DNA of 64,000 nt from Arsenophonus sp052174535 (GTDB lineage Bacteria; Pseudomonadota; Gammaproteobacteria; Enterobacterales; Enterobacteriaceae), in the NCBI GenBank assembly GCA_052174535.1, contig JBQMRQ010000002.1:53775-117774 (forward strand), in the 5' to 3' direction. This document shows positions 21,571 to 34,840 of this stretch, piece after piece. The position numbers were made by a program, and so were the translations under genes. The notes beneath the pieces were generated by a model. The model searched no databases and was not told the origin of the DNA. It worked only from the letters and a program-made list of their open reading frames with translations. Numbering within the stretch: position 1 is the stretch's first letter; every line of letters begins with the position of its first letter.

Positions 21571-22084
21571 AAAAGTAACAGCTAATCGTGCAGCTTTAAC
21601 TTCATTTAATTGATTATTCTAAGTTTTAAAAAAAATTTGTCGCTTTTAACGCTAAAACATACCCCCTCCAAACTCAGCAATATTTAAATAAATCCTTAAA
21701 ATCCACTTTTTAGATAAAAACTTCAATTGACAAGATAAAATAGAATATACTTCAACACATTTACCACACACTCAGTTTTATCCATTACATATCCCACCAA
21801 AGATTTTTCATAACTTCTTAATTAAGGTTAAAACACATTATAATTGATTTTTTGCTAGCTAAATTTTTGTTGATAGCATTTTTTTAAAAATTAAATCTCA
21901 AATGACTTGAGAAATTTTGCTATTCTGCAGCAATTATTTCAAATAACATGTATACTGAGAACTTTAATCTCTTCCCATATAGAACGTAAAAGTATAAAAA
22001 ATTTAATGATAACCAAAAATCAATTTCTCTATATCTTTTCCATTATAAATGGAACAGGTAGTATTATGGTATCAACTCTTCAAC
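21571..22084. other. Unassigned stretch between IS relics
   Basis: AT-rich sequence. A 73-codon plus-strand frame at 21907-22128 shows no recognisable family and runs into the next IS relic, so it is probably a chance frame. Confidence 0.4.
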
Positions 22085-22507
22085 ATTTTTTACACTCGTC
22101 AGATAAAGCAATAGCAATGACCTGTTGAAGGATATTCTGTTGCCGATGCGATCCTTGATTTTATGCACTTTAATCTCAACATAGATAATATCATTTTATA
22201 TTGGTTTACTATGTGAAATATAACCGTTATGGACAATGGTATAAGCAGTCTGTTGATAAGTAGGCGTTAAGCATCTTAGTACAGCATAGCTTCGAACTTA
22301 TCCTCATTAGCCGTATCTATCCAGCCAATGGCATCACTTATAGATGAGTTCATGTGATGGATCAGGGTAATCTTTAGTTTTAAAGATACATGGTAGAGTA
22401 GAACTTTCATGGCATATTATCTCTATATTGCTGAAATCATCCACAAAATTAATTAACTGCATACATGAACATCTTTAAAATCCCATGGACTAGAAATGAG
22501 TAAATCA
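22085..22507 (-). mobile_element. 5' part of an IS256 element, inverted
   Basis: Similar to 45650-46090 and 33570-33986 (for example the GACCTGTTGAAG/GATATTCTGTT block at about 22118-22140). The right-hand terminal repeat is at about 22485-22507. Only the half nearest the transposase start is present. Confidence 0.58.
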
Positions 22508-22902
22508 CCACTAATAAATCCTTGATATTTTGTTGCAAGATTTTTAGTAAATTATACTGCAGAGATGAAGAAACTGAAAAAGATCAAGAAGAGGTGTTGA
22601 CATTCTACAGACTTCCTAATCAGCAAACTGGGAAAATAAGAACGATGAATCCGATTGAGTCGGCTTTTATAATAGTGAACATATAAAGCCGAAGCGCGAA
22701 GTACTGTTACTCAAGAAAACAACTATTTTAATGGTATTTAACTGGTCCCGTCTGCTCAGACAAACTAGAACTGGTTAATAGGATTCAACCTTCTTAACCC
22801 TGTGTGTTAACAATCTCTAATTTAGAGAGAGATAATATATTTACGAAGCATTATAGCGAAATACATAGTCTAAGCATCATACACTAGATTTACTAATAAC
22901 TA
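22508..22902 (+). mobile_element. 3' part of an IS256 element, direct
   Basis: Follows the inverted fragment without a gap. It reads KSLI, then FYRLP, then RTMNPIESAF (22600-22665) and TILMVFNW (22725-22750), and ends in a 3' terminal repeat (CACTAGATTTACTAATAACT). The head-to-head arrangement of 5' and 3' parts resembles that at 3239-4814. Confidence 0.6.
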
Positions 22903-23826
22903 ACCTCAGACATATCTTATAATCAACTGATATAACTGTTCATATTTTAAATATAAAATTCTTACCAATAAATCTCTGATTATTTAACCTTATTAGGCAA
23001 TAGTGACTAATTTCATACTCGCTAGTAAATATTACATATCATTTAGTCCTATCCGAGTAAAGGATATACTTTTTATTGATGATCGACTAAAGAAAGTAAC
23101 TAATACACTCTGCATTAAACTCTTCAGTGAATCTCATCGGCATTGCAATGGGAGAACCCCCTGTCGATCTCTGCTGATTAAGACCGGGCGATTTTATTCT
23201 TTCTTTTTATCTCCCCTCCTCCTCTCCATCGTTTCTAGTTTTTTATATAAAAAAAGGCTTCTTTTAAAGAATTCAGAAAAAATATTTTTTGACGTCAAGA
23301 ATATCCATTTAATGTATTTATTTTTAGCTGTCGTCGCTGCTGAAGTGAAGAAACAATGACGAAATCTAAATTATACTATATTTTAAAATTAATATCTTCT
23401 TGTTTTGTTAATTCCCGTCCCGTAAATAACCCATTTAACATAGATCATAGATAAGTGAATCATTTATTCTTGTGATATAATTCTATAAGAGAATTTTCCA
23501 GAGTAAGATTTTTAAATCTTTCTATGCAATTAAGAATTTTGCAAGGATATCGCTGTAATCATAATGAATATCTAAGCTAATAAAATCTTTACTATGACAA
23601 TATAAGTAGGATTAAGTGGAATAAGTTGCTTTAATGCATAAATCGATATCATCTGACTGATTATCACCAATATAACTAATGAGATGCACCCCTATATTGA
23701 TAGGAAATAAGGAAAAAGTTTCTTTAATTTTTATGATTGTTTGCTTTTTCATGACAACTTCTCTGTAGTGACAAATCCTTTATACTGTATAAAGGATTTC
23801 TACCAATAACCTTTGCTAATATAGCC
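22903..23826 (-). mobile_element. IS1595-family element, decayed, inverted, 3' truncated
   Basis: The minus-strand reading gives EFNAECISYFL, then SIINKK-ILYSDRTK-Y and SEYEISHYCLIRLNN, which aligns with the IS1595 copies at 16.1 and 29.2 kb. The end near the transposase start, AACCTTTGCTAATATAGCC, closes at 23826. The opposite end is cut by the IS256 fragment that stops at 22902. The 118-codon plus-strand frame at 23003-23359 is a shadow. Confidence 0.65.
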
Positions 23827-26800
23827 GATCATTCAACATCATCTTAATATTACCATTTAATAATGGTGAATTCGAATATGCCATAATATTTAATCTAAAG
23901 TAGATACAGATTCCTTAGCTGGCTTTAAGAAAAGCTCTGATTTTAAGTGTTAAAATTGCATAACGACATAGAATCATTATCATGATATTTTATTCTTAAT
24001 TATATCCCTTTCAGTAGTGATTCTATCCTGAATAATCTTGTGCGACAAGAGTTTATATAATGATTCTGAACTAAACAGTTACTGTTATAATATGTTAACT
24101 TAAGTCAACCTAACTGCTGAAAATGCTAAAACCTTATATAACCGCTTATCAATAAGCAATTAATGCGATTTGAATAGCTTAGCACGGCAAAAATATTTAT
24201 ACCAGCTTAAGCATTTTAATTAAATTGCTGAGTTTAATAGGAATAGTTTATATTTAAGCTTTACCTTCCTCTGCTAACATTAACCTTATAAGCGCATCAT
24301 TACGATGATGACATTAATATTGATATTGAGGAAGCGAATAAGCTAGAAATTTTCCTTGATCTACTGGAAAAACAATGCCTCCAACCGAAACTGGTTGACT
24401 GGGAGTGATGGGGTTATTTTGTTATTAAAGCCTAGCAAAATCACTGCTTTTATGTTATCAACAAAATTATTGATTTAGCAAACCCATAATCAACACGTTT
24501 AATAAACAAATTAGTGAAAGGAACTTATTAGGATAATGAAATTAAAGGCAGGCAAATAGACAATCTTGAAAATTATCCGGTTTATAACATAAAAATCTAT
24601 ATTTATATTAATTATTTGGGTTGTAACAATAAACTGCTATTGGTACTCAATTTAATTTATCCCCCAATTTAGTACTCTATAATACCATACCTTAGCTAGT
24701 ATTTATTATATTGCGGATAAAACTATTATTCTAATTAATATGAATTTCAATATTTACACGGCATGGACGAAAGGTCTCTATCAAAAAGTTGTTAATTCTA
24801 TTTCCGATTGTAAATTTAACACCCTTAGCACATTTATACACCTATTATAAGGCATCAAATCTTGTTTGTTTATTCTGGGGGTACCGTTGCGCTTCATAGC
24901 GAATATTACAAATATATTATCTGTTAATAGGATTGCGATCATAATATTTCATTGAATGAACTAGTGACTGATTCAGTATAAAAAGTACTTCTAAAATAGA
25001 AAGCTAACTGGATTCATCCTCACCCGCGAAAATTTTACTACCTTTCGCACTATATGGCACATAGCACATTAATGCTATTGATATTAATCTGACTAATAAG
25101 AATGAATTGGAAGAGTGCTAATGCAAACCCTATTCACTACCATTTCCTTTATAAGGTTAAACCTTTACTAATCGGAAAACCGTATTTATAGTATAAAATT
25201 TCAGTCAGGAAGATAATTATAGCGATATATCAGTCGGCTATATTTCACGAAATAACCATGAATGAAGTAATGCATAAATTTAAAGTTGTCATTAATGCTA
25301 TAATACTCACTGAACAGTTACCTCGCCTCCATAAAAATAGCTACTATTTTGTAATAAACAATTACTCTGATAGAGGAGCAATTCCGCGTTTAATCGGCTA
25401 TTAATCCATGAGGTTAGCAAAGCTTTTAGAATATTATTACTGAAGTGCACGAAGCGAGAAATTTCTATGCTGTTATCCCAAACAGATCAGTAAAATTTTA
25501 ATAATAAAATATTTTCTCCACTGGAGATAGTGGTTTGTATTAACCTGCGGAATTTTTACTGGTAATTTTACTGATTATAAATCGGCTAAATAAACACCGA
25601 TTATTACCATGTGCTAGGTATTAAGTTACTACAGCAAGCAACATACCACCTGATATGCTCCAACTTACTACCCGGTAAAGACAAGTAAGTGGGTAAAAAT
25701 CGATTAGCAATCAACGAACAAACTGTGTGATGTTTAACAATTCAATCTCTAGGTATACAAACTGATCCACCGTAATTTTGTTGAGGAACTTAATGCTCAG
25801 TAACAGTCAAATTACACTGATATTGAAAATAGTTACCTTAAATACCATGGTTATTGATTCAACCTATCTGACTGAACAAGTGATAAATGATGTTATCATT
25901 TCAGGCTTTGATAGGGCACCCGGTTAGTGCTTTTCTGCTTTACGTATTTTTTGCATCTAGGAAAAAGGTCGCTAAATTCACATATTAATCATGTTAAAAA
26001 TTACAATGACAGAATACCGGAGTATTAATCTCCTAGCGGGATGGCAACCAATATTTATCCAGTTATTGATTATGAAATACAATAGAATATTGAACAACGC
26101 ATTGCAAAATGCGATATGCAGGTAAAGCTATTTATCATGTTAATAAATCTAGTCAACATAATGATAATCAATGGTAAGAAGGCAACTTTTGTCAGACACA
26201 CCACCTTAATTAAAATTAACCATTTTAATAAACTAAAAAAGAAAAATTTTAGTTCAGTACTTGCTATATGTTTATATGTTTTAAAAGATCATGAATTAGA
26301 TCAGCTGATCAAACAAATTAATAACTCAGGCTATAAGCTTAATTTAAGGATTAGAAATATCTGTATTGATGAAACTGTTGCTTACGGTTAGTCAGAAACA
26401 ACTAAAAATAGTAAATTTATATTAATAATAATATTCTCGGTGCAGTAGTTGTTATTTAGCATACAATTGTTTAATGATAAAAAGATCACCGGATATCAAG
26501 CTAAAAAACCAGTGGACTGATTTATTTCTATCAATTACTTCCTTAGTATCAGATACCGTTATTAATAAAGTATTTAAGTAACAAGATAATTGCCCTTCAC
26601 TTAGAAGGGGGTTACTAAAATTATCATTGAACCAATTAACACTATTTGCTGCTTTCTATAATTTGAAAAACGATATGATAAACAATTATTTCTATTATTT
26701 ACCATTATCAAAAATTATCACTCAGAGGATGTGCCGTTATTTTCCTGGCCCATCTGAAGAACATAATTATATTTTAGTGAGATGCGCTAAATTTTATGTC

Positions 26801-27330
26801 AGGCAGAAACAAAATAGCAGGGGATATTGATCGATCTGCCCAGGATGTTAGGATGGGGGGATACCAAATAGCATGATCAAATTATCTCACGCAATAGCAA
26901 CTGTGTGATATTTTACCTGCGTTTATCAATAAAATGACCACCCTAATCAATAACTGGGAATAATCCAAATTATCAATTTAATCCTGTTATTTTATATAGA
27001 TATCAAGTTAGAAACCGATTGTACAGTCATCGCTAAACAGCGATAGACTAATTATTCAGTATAAGAATAATATTGATCTGGTAATAACCAGATATTACTT
27101 GAGCGTTTAGTCTACAAAAGAGATATCAGCATAATACCGCAACTATCGGGAGTAATGCTAATTCAATTAGCACTTGAATAATTTTTTATTTGTAATAATG
27201 AAGCCTTGGTAGTTTATTAAGGTAGTAACTATCTAATAATGGTTAAGTAATTAGTTACTTTTGATGAAAATATTACGCTGAGTGACTAGACTAGGAGTTA
27301 AGAAACTGGTCATATTCACTCAAGGCAATG
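23827..27330 (+). pseudogene. Large decayed coding locus, unidentified
   Basis: Long plus-strand stretches read like real but broken protein. Examples are DDDINIDIEEANKLEIFLD and LLEKQCLQPKLVDWE at 24308-24405, KLVKGTY and IKIYIYINYLG at 24505-24615, LTRENFTTFRTIWHIAH at about 25020-25070, a 91-codon open frame at 26116-26391 that includes YVLKDHELDQLIKQINNSGY, and FPGPSEEHNYILVRCAKFYV at about 26740-26810. Codon-like composition and partial frames over 3 kb suggest one or two large former genes on the plus strand. I do not recognise the family. It is not related to the IS families in this window. Frameshifts and stops make it non-functional. Confidence 0.45.
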
Positions 27331-28987
27331 TTGTAATTACTAAAAGTAGACTCTATCATTTAATCCTTCATCTGAACTTGAATTTTTAATCGCTACTTCA
27401 GTAACAGAAAACTGTGCTTTAATTAATAACTCATCTAGTCGACACAACCGCACCACATATTCACGTATAATGTTATGGCTCATCTGTATCTCTTTAAATA
27501 GATACTGTTTAAAAAACATAATGTCAAAATAACCACCAGCATCACTATTACAATATATTTCACTACAAAACAATATAATACAATAAATTATGCTGTAATT
27601 CTACCTAAGTTTGACTATCAGACATTTTAGACATGCCTAAAATGATTTCTTTGCCAAAAACTTTATCATTAAATACCAATGAAATCAATCAAGAGTTTTA
27701 TTACACTGCACGCACAGTTAATTTAACCATGTTTATAGTCTTTAATATAACGACTTAACGGCTGATTCTTCTGATTAAAATCAGATATAATAAATAAGTT
27801 CTGTATATAAATAATCATAAATAAAAAAATAAATATTATATACCTGGATTTAAGCGTGGTTCATATCTATTTTATTTTCTTACAATATAATTGTTGCTGA
27901 CTCGGGGGTTTCTAGAAATTCAACAGGAATCTATTTCTTTCAGATTTAAATTTTTTTGATAAGAGAGCATCAAAACTATGTTTCCACTTTCAGGGAATAT
28001 TCTATCGCTTTTATAATATTTTTATGAATATCAGTTTCTATTAAAGTTTGCAGTGAATTTATGCGTCGTCAACTTCAATAATCTGTTCATAACTATCCAC
28101 CATGAACTTTTATACCAGTTGTCATAAATCATAATTGAGTATTATTGGTATTCCATAATTACTGCTGATATTCCAATAGATCCAATGTCTAATTTATTAG
28201 TGATCTATTGCTTCAATTGCTAATCAATCCTAACAACGGCCTACTAAAACTGCTCTATCACTTTAGTATACTCTCATATACCTAACAACCGCAACTACAG
28301 AAACCCTAATTAGGCTTTATGTCAAGGAGTGGGTGTGAACATATAAAATTATCTGATATGACACTCATGAACGGGTTGTGTACTGCATATAGGTGGTGAA
28401 AATGATGTAACCTTATATAATATCAAATCGCTCTAACTGCATCAAGCAAATTAATTATCTCCGACCTAAATTAAATCATACAGTTATGTAGACTATCTGA
28501 TAGTCTCATTTGCAGTTTTAATGCCTTATTACGCTCTAAAGGAATAGAGAGCGCTTCAATAGTACATTTTTCAATTATCCAATACCTAGTATAAAGATCA
28601 TTCACCGTTAACACCTTTCAGTTATAACTGGCTCTTCTTATCTAAAATAAGACTAAAGTGATGGCTAAATAGCCATTTAAATAAGCTATTTTAGCTATCT
28701 ACTATTTTTAAATAATTTAAATCGATTGGATATTGAATTTATTAGTAATATACGATCAGCTTAATAAAGCTAATACTACCTGTACTGATTGATTGGCCAA
28801 CATAAATATCGACTTTTCCATCTGTTATAAAATCTACACTTTACTTAAACTAGCAACTTCCCAAGCAAAATCAGCAGATTGAATATGGCTAACGAGCAGC
28901 TTACAAGTGCTTAGCGATATTGTCTAAAGCGTTTAAATCCAAAATCATTATATAGACACTCGTTACAGAAGCCATATTCATGATAAT
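27331..28987. other. Decayed stretch, nothing firmly recognised
   Basis: A minus-strand frame of 77 codons (27340-27573) contains SHNIIREYVVRLCRLDELL and could be the end of a lost gene. Minus-strand text at 28760-28830 reads DFITDGKVDIYVGQSISTG in one frame, again suggesting a dead gene. No family could be assigned. Confidence 0.4.
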
Positions 28988-31060
28988 ATGGTTACTGAGA
29001 GATATAGTTAAGGACAAAATATCATGATGATGAGGCTCCATCATCAAATAATTCTAATATCTAAAATCAGTGAATGCTTTCCAGGTGAAAATAGCCTGCG
29101 TTTACTTTTGATAAGCATTATGGTATACTTGAAATTTAGCTTTGCTAAATGGATACCTAAATGGATAAATGGTAAAAACGATGATGATGTTGATCATATC
29201 GGCTATCGTTGACAACTATTAACTATAGTTGGTAAAAATCTCTTATCCTAATATACTAATAAGAAGGATTTTGCTATAGCAATTAGCATGAAAAGCAAAA
29301 AATCATACAGATCAAAGAGACTACTTCCTTTACCCCCGCTAACATAAAGTTGTATCTTATTAGTTGGCTCATCGATAATTTGTTAGATAATATTAATTCA
29401 TGCATTAAAGCAACTTAATCCACTTTTATCCACTTATATTATCATAGTAAATATGTTATTTTTTTGAAAAAATTCATTTAGGGTTATTGCAATATCATTG
29501 CAAAGTCCCCAATTTCTAGGAAATATTTAATAATCTTATTGGAAGAAAGAGCTTCTAGCGAATATTTATCACAAAGATAAATAATTTAGTTATTTGCGAT
29601 GCATGTTAATTACCTTGATTTTACGGGAGTCAAGCGAAATAAACAAGTATTGATTTAAAACAGCGTTTTTAAGTGACGACATCGATTCCTTCCTTTAATA
29701 GCAAAATCAACTTATATGTACTAGGTTGCACTGTTGAAGTTAATGAAATATTTTTTCTGATACTTTAAAGAGAAGTATTATATCTCACACATAAAAAATA
29801 AAAATTATGGAAAAGAAAAAATAACGAATTGCGGTCTTTAATCACTAGATATTAATAGAGTCATGTGAGGATTAAACTCTTAAAGAGTTTAATGTAGAGC
29901 GTGTGTGATTCGCTATTTATTGAGTTAATTATCGATAAGAGTTCATCCTTACCTTGGTTCAAATGGAGCTAAATAGTATAAAACTTTTGTTAGAGAGTAT
30001 GAAATTAGTTATTGTCGACTAATAAGATTAGATAATTAGAGAATTATTTCCTAAAAATTCCACATTCAAAATTTGAATAATTTTATCAGCTGATTAAAGG
30101 GGAATGAGCTTAGTAAATTAGCTATAGTGTAAGATCATTTTTATTACCGATTATCTTGTCTGTAGAAGATTATTTGAACCACAACAATTGTAATATAGAG
30201 ATGACTACAAATTACTCTGCAAGTAAAGGAACAACCTTTGTCAACATAGCCTAATGATCACAGCCATACTCTCCTCCATGGTTGATCGACGATCCTATTA
30301 CTGTTTATTCAGTAAACTTTAGTTATTTTCCTGAAAAATGTTTTTCTTTCTTTCGCTGATCTGCTGGTAGTCACGCGAATTTCTAAACCCGTTATATCTC
30401 GATCTTGTCTGGAGTGAGAATTTCGCATGAAATAAAGCATGAAACGCTTTTTATCCTAAGTATATAAAATATATAAAGTGTTTAAAAGCTACAAGGACGC
30501 TCATTTACAGGTAGATGTTGAAATATCTTCTGTAAATGGCAAACAAAATTTTACGACGTTATCTTTTCATAGGTGAAAAGATGTCTATTAAATAGGTTTT
30601 ATCCATCTTTACAATGGCAATGTTTGAGTCTTTTTACGTGATCTTAACTAAACATATTTCATAACTATCCATTATTCACTTATAAACAATAGAAAATTTA
30701 CAGATCGTCTTTTTGGTCTGCGAAATATTTAGCCACCAAAATATAGGAATTCAATCGTTTGTGTGCAGAGATTAGTATATAACTTCAACTTACCGCTGAT
30801 ACATCTTTAAACAAATGGTATGATTTGAGCGATTTGATGAACATATAAAATATAGGCTGCAAAGCTATAATTTCAACTCTTGTCAAGAGCTTGAGATTAA
30901 CTTTACATTATATATTTAGCTGTACAATCAAGGATTACTCAGTCAGCATTAAGTAATAAAACTACATTGTAATCTATGGAAGATTAGTTCAAAGTTAAAT
31001 CTGAGCTCTTCAAAAAAAAATCCAAAAGCATCTTCTTGCATGTAACAGATAACTATTTAT
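28988..31060 (+). mobile_element. IS481-family element (copy 4), split by an IS1595 insertion
   Basis: The 5' part (28988-29198) has the start region with MRLHHQIILISKISE, and the rest continues at 30255-31060. There, KALK-like text, a catalytic core, EFTDR-like text (30685-30720) and the C-terminal LELT---Y----- segment (30885-30960) align with the other IS481 copies. Between them lies an IS1595 element at 29201-30251. Both parts are decayed by stops. Confidence 0.7.
29201..30251 (+). mobile_element. IS1595-family element nested in an IS481 element
   Basis: A 1,051-bp relic collinear with the copy at 16135-17170. The ends are GGCTATCGTTGACAAC on the left and CCTTTGTCAACATAGCC on the right. 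Short direct repeats flank it (TGATCATA at 29191-29198 and TGATCACA at 30255-30262, 7 of 8 matching), and the uninterrupted IS481 copy at 10 kb has a single ATGATCATAGCC at that place. This shows insertion into an existing IS481 copy. The transposase frame is broken. Confidence 0.75.
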
Positions 31061-32556
31061 CTAAATAAGCCCTTATTAATGTAGGTTAAGATATTATCAA
31101 TGATAGCGGGTTATACTTGTACAGCAGATAATTCAAATGTGCCACTATTTATAATCTCCTATCATAATATGAATTTTACCTCTAGATACCTATAATGCTG
31201 GCGTTCCAGATAGCCAGCTTATCGTAGAGTAAATTATTTTTCTCGTAGAGAGAGGATATTCATCAGCATTAAAGTTGACAAGTAGTATTATCAATTTTTT
31301 AATAGAATTTAAAATTAATATAAAAACTAAATATCGCATTTATCTCGACTGAGATAATATAGTAATTTTATATTATTTACTATTAACAACTAAATAAATA
31401 AACCAGTTGCTAATAAATTATTATTAAGCTTAAGCAGAAAAGAAAGATTAATATTACAATCAGGATATACATAAGTGCTATTATAGCTGTATTAATGGAT
31501 TACTTAATTAGATAATACTATGAATAGATTGGTTAATCCAAACGCGTGATCGTTAAGGTTGACGTATTAATTGATTGCCTAGTAATTCCACAATCATATT
31601 GCTATAATTAGCAGAACCTATAATAGTGTTTTTCCTGTCACGCAAAAACCTTTATACCATTAAAATTCATTTGCTATACAATGGATATGATCTCTATCTT
31701 GCTACAAAGTTTTTAATATCGTATTCAGAATTTCTATTATTTAATACCTACACCACTTAACTACCTTATTATTGGATCTAGTTTATCTGTCACCTAGCTC
31801 AATGGATTCTCTCTGTTGTTTGCAATAAAATACCATCATTGATATTTATGCAGGATTTGTGATAAACCAATAATATTTCTGCCAAGTCATTAGCAATAGT
31901 TAACAGCAATAGTTAACCTTGCCGCGCCATCTTTTAAGCACCATTAATATGGAATACGGATCGAGATTTTCTCAATTGTAGTTGTCAGATTCTATTACTC
32001 ATTATTTAGTACACGATATTATAATATATAGAGCTACATGATTTCTATTAATCACAAATGCCATACTATGTAGCCAATTTATATAGCTAGTAATAATAAA
32101 TTACTATGGATATGGATAAATTCTTGATTATTTTATTGCACTATCCGACTATATTTTGATAGTAAAAACTAGCAATATGCTTATTAATTAAATAATTAAC
32201 TCAATAAAAAGTACTGATTGAATGGATTGATTGATTGATTTATTACTAATACGGAATAGCAGCGAGTACTACCTGCTTATTGCAGGATTTAAACATTCCT
32301 TAAGCGTGATATTTTCTCAGAAAATTCACGTTCTGAATACGACGGAAAGCAGAAAGGAAATTATTGATAAGTGTTATTTATATTTTATGTATCCTCTTAA
32401 CAATACCGGAAGACCTAATTTGAACATCAACATCCTATCTTTTTTATTTCTTAATTTTATCGTAAATAGTTACTTCAACGGCTTATTTTGGTTATTTCAG
32501 GAGTACTAATGTTTACTTTAAATCCAAATCAATAATCATATATTTCACCAATATCA
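31061..32556 (-). pseudogene. Decayed coding locus, unidentified
   Basis: The minus-strand reading has protein-like pieces: YSTISWLSGTPAL at about 31200-31245, NTIIGSANYSNMIVELLGN at about 31580-31640, and INDGILLQTTERIH near 31800. No family is recognised. Plus-strand frames, including 92 codons at 32231-32509, look arbitrary. A 13-bp tandem duplication lies at 31892-31917. Confidence 0.35.
31892..31917. repeat. Perfect 13-bp tandem duplication
   Basis: AGCAATAGTTAAC occurs twice head to tail in decayed sequence. Confidence 0.88.
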
Positions 32557-33986
32557 GAGTTATTAATAAATCTGGTATATGACGATCAAGTTATATCTCC
32601 GTCCTCTTAATACTTTATAAATCTATTTCCATCCTTAAATTAGATGTTGTTTTACCCTCAAACAAGGTCAAGCAGATCAAATTCACTGAGCTGTCTCCAG
32701 ATTTCTAAGGAGACAAGAGCAGCTTAAATGCCATTGAAAAAGTTATTTTACTTGAATCAAAATTTCTTTAGTACATCAGCTTCATAGCTTTACATCTTGA
32801 AAAAGTTGATTTAATTTGATTTTGTCCTTCTTATTGATGGGGGAAACTCAATTTCCCATACAGAGTATGATGATTAAAAGTCGTAAAAAATGCTACTCGT
32901 TTCTTCTCAATCTTTCTCAGTTTCTTCATTGCTTCAGAATACGCTAAAAACCTTTCCAAAAAAGCACCAAAAGTTTTATTAACAGGATCAGGCAGCTATC
33001 TGATAGCCAGATCCTCTCGCAGCTCAACTTTAACTTTCGGTTGGCTACCTTTTGAGGGACTGAAACCAGTACATTAGTTCTATTTTGTCTAACTAATGGA
33101 GTTAGCGCTGTGTGTTCGGGAACATCTTTTAGAGTATCATTGAATTTTAAAAACAAAGGACCAGGCTTTTCTTAGTAAGCCTAAGAGATATGGTTAAGTC
33201 CATCGCTTGCAGCCCCCCATCTAGAAATTTGCCCCACGTTTTCTGACTATCGATAACCATTTTTGACTACAAATAATCTTAACTCCTTATATCCATACGC
33301 AATTCCGTCAATAATAATTAGTAGATAAAAGCGATCAACTTAGCTGATAGAATATCATATACCATCGCCATAAAATAAAGGTAGTTACATATCGCTTAAA
33401 TCATACAGATACCCCCCATTTATCTATGATTTTAAGATATCAGCGTTTTAGTCTGCTCATTGATTATTGGGAAAGAGATTATATACATTTCATTTAGAAG
33501 CGCTATTAGATCCTAGAAAATCACTGGTGGATAATCTCTTGCAAATATAGGCCATGATAACAATTCTTCATCGTTTTTGTACGATTCAGATAAGACGGTA
33601 GAGACAAGCTTTTGAAAGATACTCTATTGTCACTATAATTTTTTAACCTTAAGCATTTTAATCAAAATACAACATCATTCAGTATAGTTTACTGTAACAA
33701 AAACCATTACGGGTTATGGAGGATCGCCTCTTTGAGAGAGGCGAAGTTAAGCATGTTTAAGCAGAATGATTTCAAGCTCCGGTTCAACAACGGTGCCTAC
33801 TAGCTGCCTAGTATAATTACTGATGAATTAATGCAAGGCGCTAGAGTAATATCTAGTTTTATAAATACTTGTACGGTAGACTTTTATGGCATATCATTTT
33901 TATCTTATTGAAATTATATATGAAATTAATTATCAGGATACCGGCACTATCTGCGAAATTACGTACACCAGAAATTAGCATAACTC
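32557..33986 (-). mobile_element. IS256-family element, decayed, inverted, near full length
   Basis: About 1.43 kb with a left terminal repeat GAGTTATTAATAAATCTGGT (32557-32576) and a right repeat ending GAAATTAGCATAACTC (33986). The minus-strand transposase fragments line up with the copies at 3.2 and 44.7 kb. A 70-codon minus frame at 32944-33156 is a piece of it. No intact ORF remains. Confidence 0.7.
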
Positions 33987-34840
33987 ATGTGAATTCCTTA
34001 CCAATAACTCTATAATTATCCAACCATATTAGGCGATGGTAACTAATTTCAATCTTGCTGGTAAAGGTTTAGTACGATTTTATTCCATCTAAGTAAAGGA
34101 TACACTCTTTATCGATAATTAGCTTAATAAGCTAATAACATATTTTATATTAAACTCTTTAAAAATCTGATTGCTCACATGAGCATGTTAATCTCTGGCG
34201 ATTAGTGCAACAAATTCATTCTTTTCTTTTTTCTCTCCCATATTTTTCTAACTTTCCTATACAAGATATAATTCTTTTCTTTAAAGGATTAAAGAAAAAT
34301 GTTTCATCGATTTTAATAATAGCACTTAGTATATTTAAATTGGCTGTTCCTGCTGAAGCAAAAGGAAGCAGAAACGTCCCATCTAAATACTGTTTTAAAT
34401 CAATACTTATTTGTTTTATTGACTCCCGTAAAGTCAATCTCTTCAATATATATCGAAGATAACTAAACTATTTATTCTTGTTATGTAGTTTCGCTAAATT
34501 CCTTCTCCAATAAGATTGTTAAATATTTTCTTCCAATCGAAAATTTTGCAAGGAGATAATTACTATGTAACTCTAATTAATATTTCTAGCAAATAACATG
34601 TTCAATGTGACAATATGGTTAGAATAAAGTGAATTAAGTTTATTCAATACGTAAATCGAGATCATCTCCAATAGATTGTCGCGCTGAACCAAACTAATGA
34701 GATACAGCTTTATGTTAATAGAAAGCAAGAAAAAGTCTCTTTAATTTATATAATTGCTTGTTTTTCATGATAAACCGCTATAGCAAAAATCCTTTATACT
34801 AGTAAAAGTGATTTCTACTAAGAATCTTTGCCAGCATAGC
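33987..34840 (-). mobile_element. IS1595-family element, decayed, inverted, truncated
   Basis: Aligned with 22903-23826, ending in AATCTTTGCCAGCATAGC at 34840. The truncation lies exactly at the IS256 end (33986), inside the segment before GK-FHIQ-like text. The overlapping open frames at 34205-34462 are not genes. Confidence 0.62.

Noticed and set aside
23003..23359. 118-codon plus-strand open frame
   Set aside because: The minus strand here aligns with IS1595 copies. The plus frame has no ribosome-binding site or homologue that I recognise.
32221..32240. TTGA repeats near 32225 as a regulatory site
   Set aside because: Simple short repeat in AT-rich decayed sequence, without a neighbouring gene.
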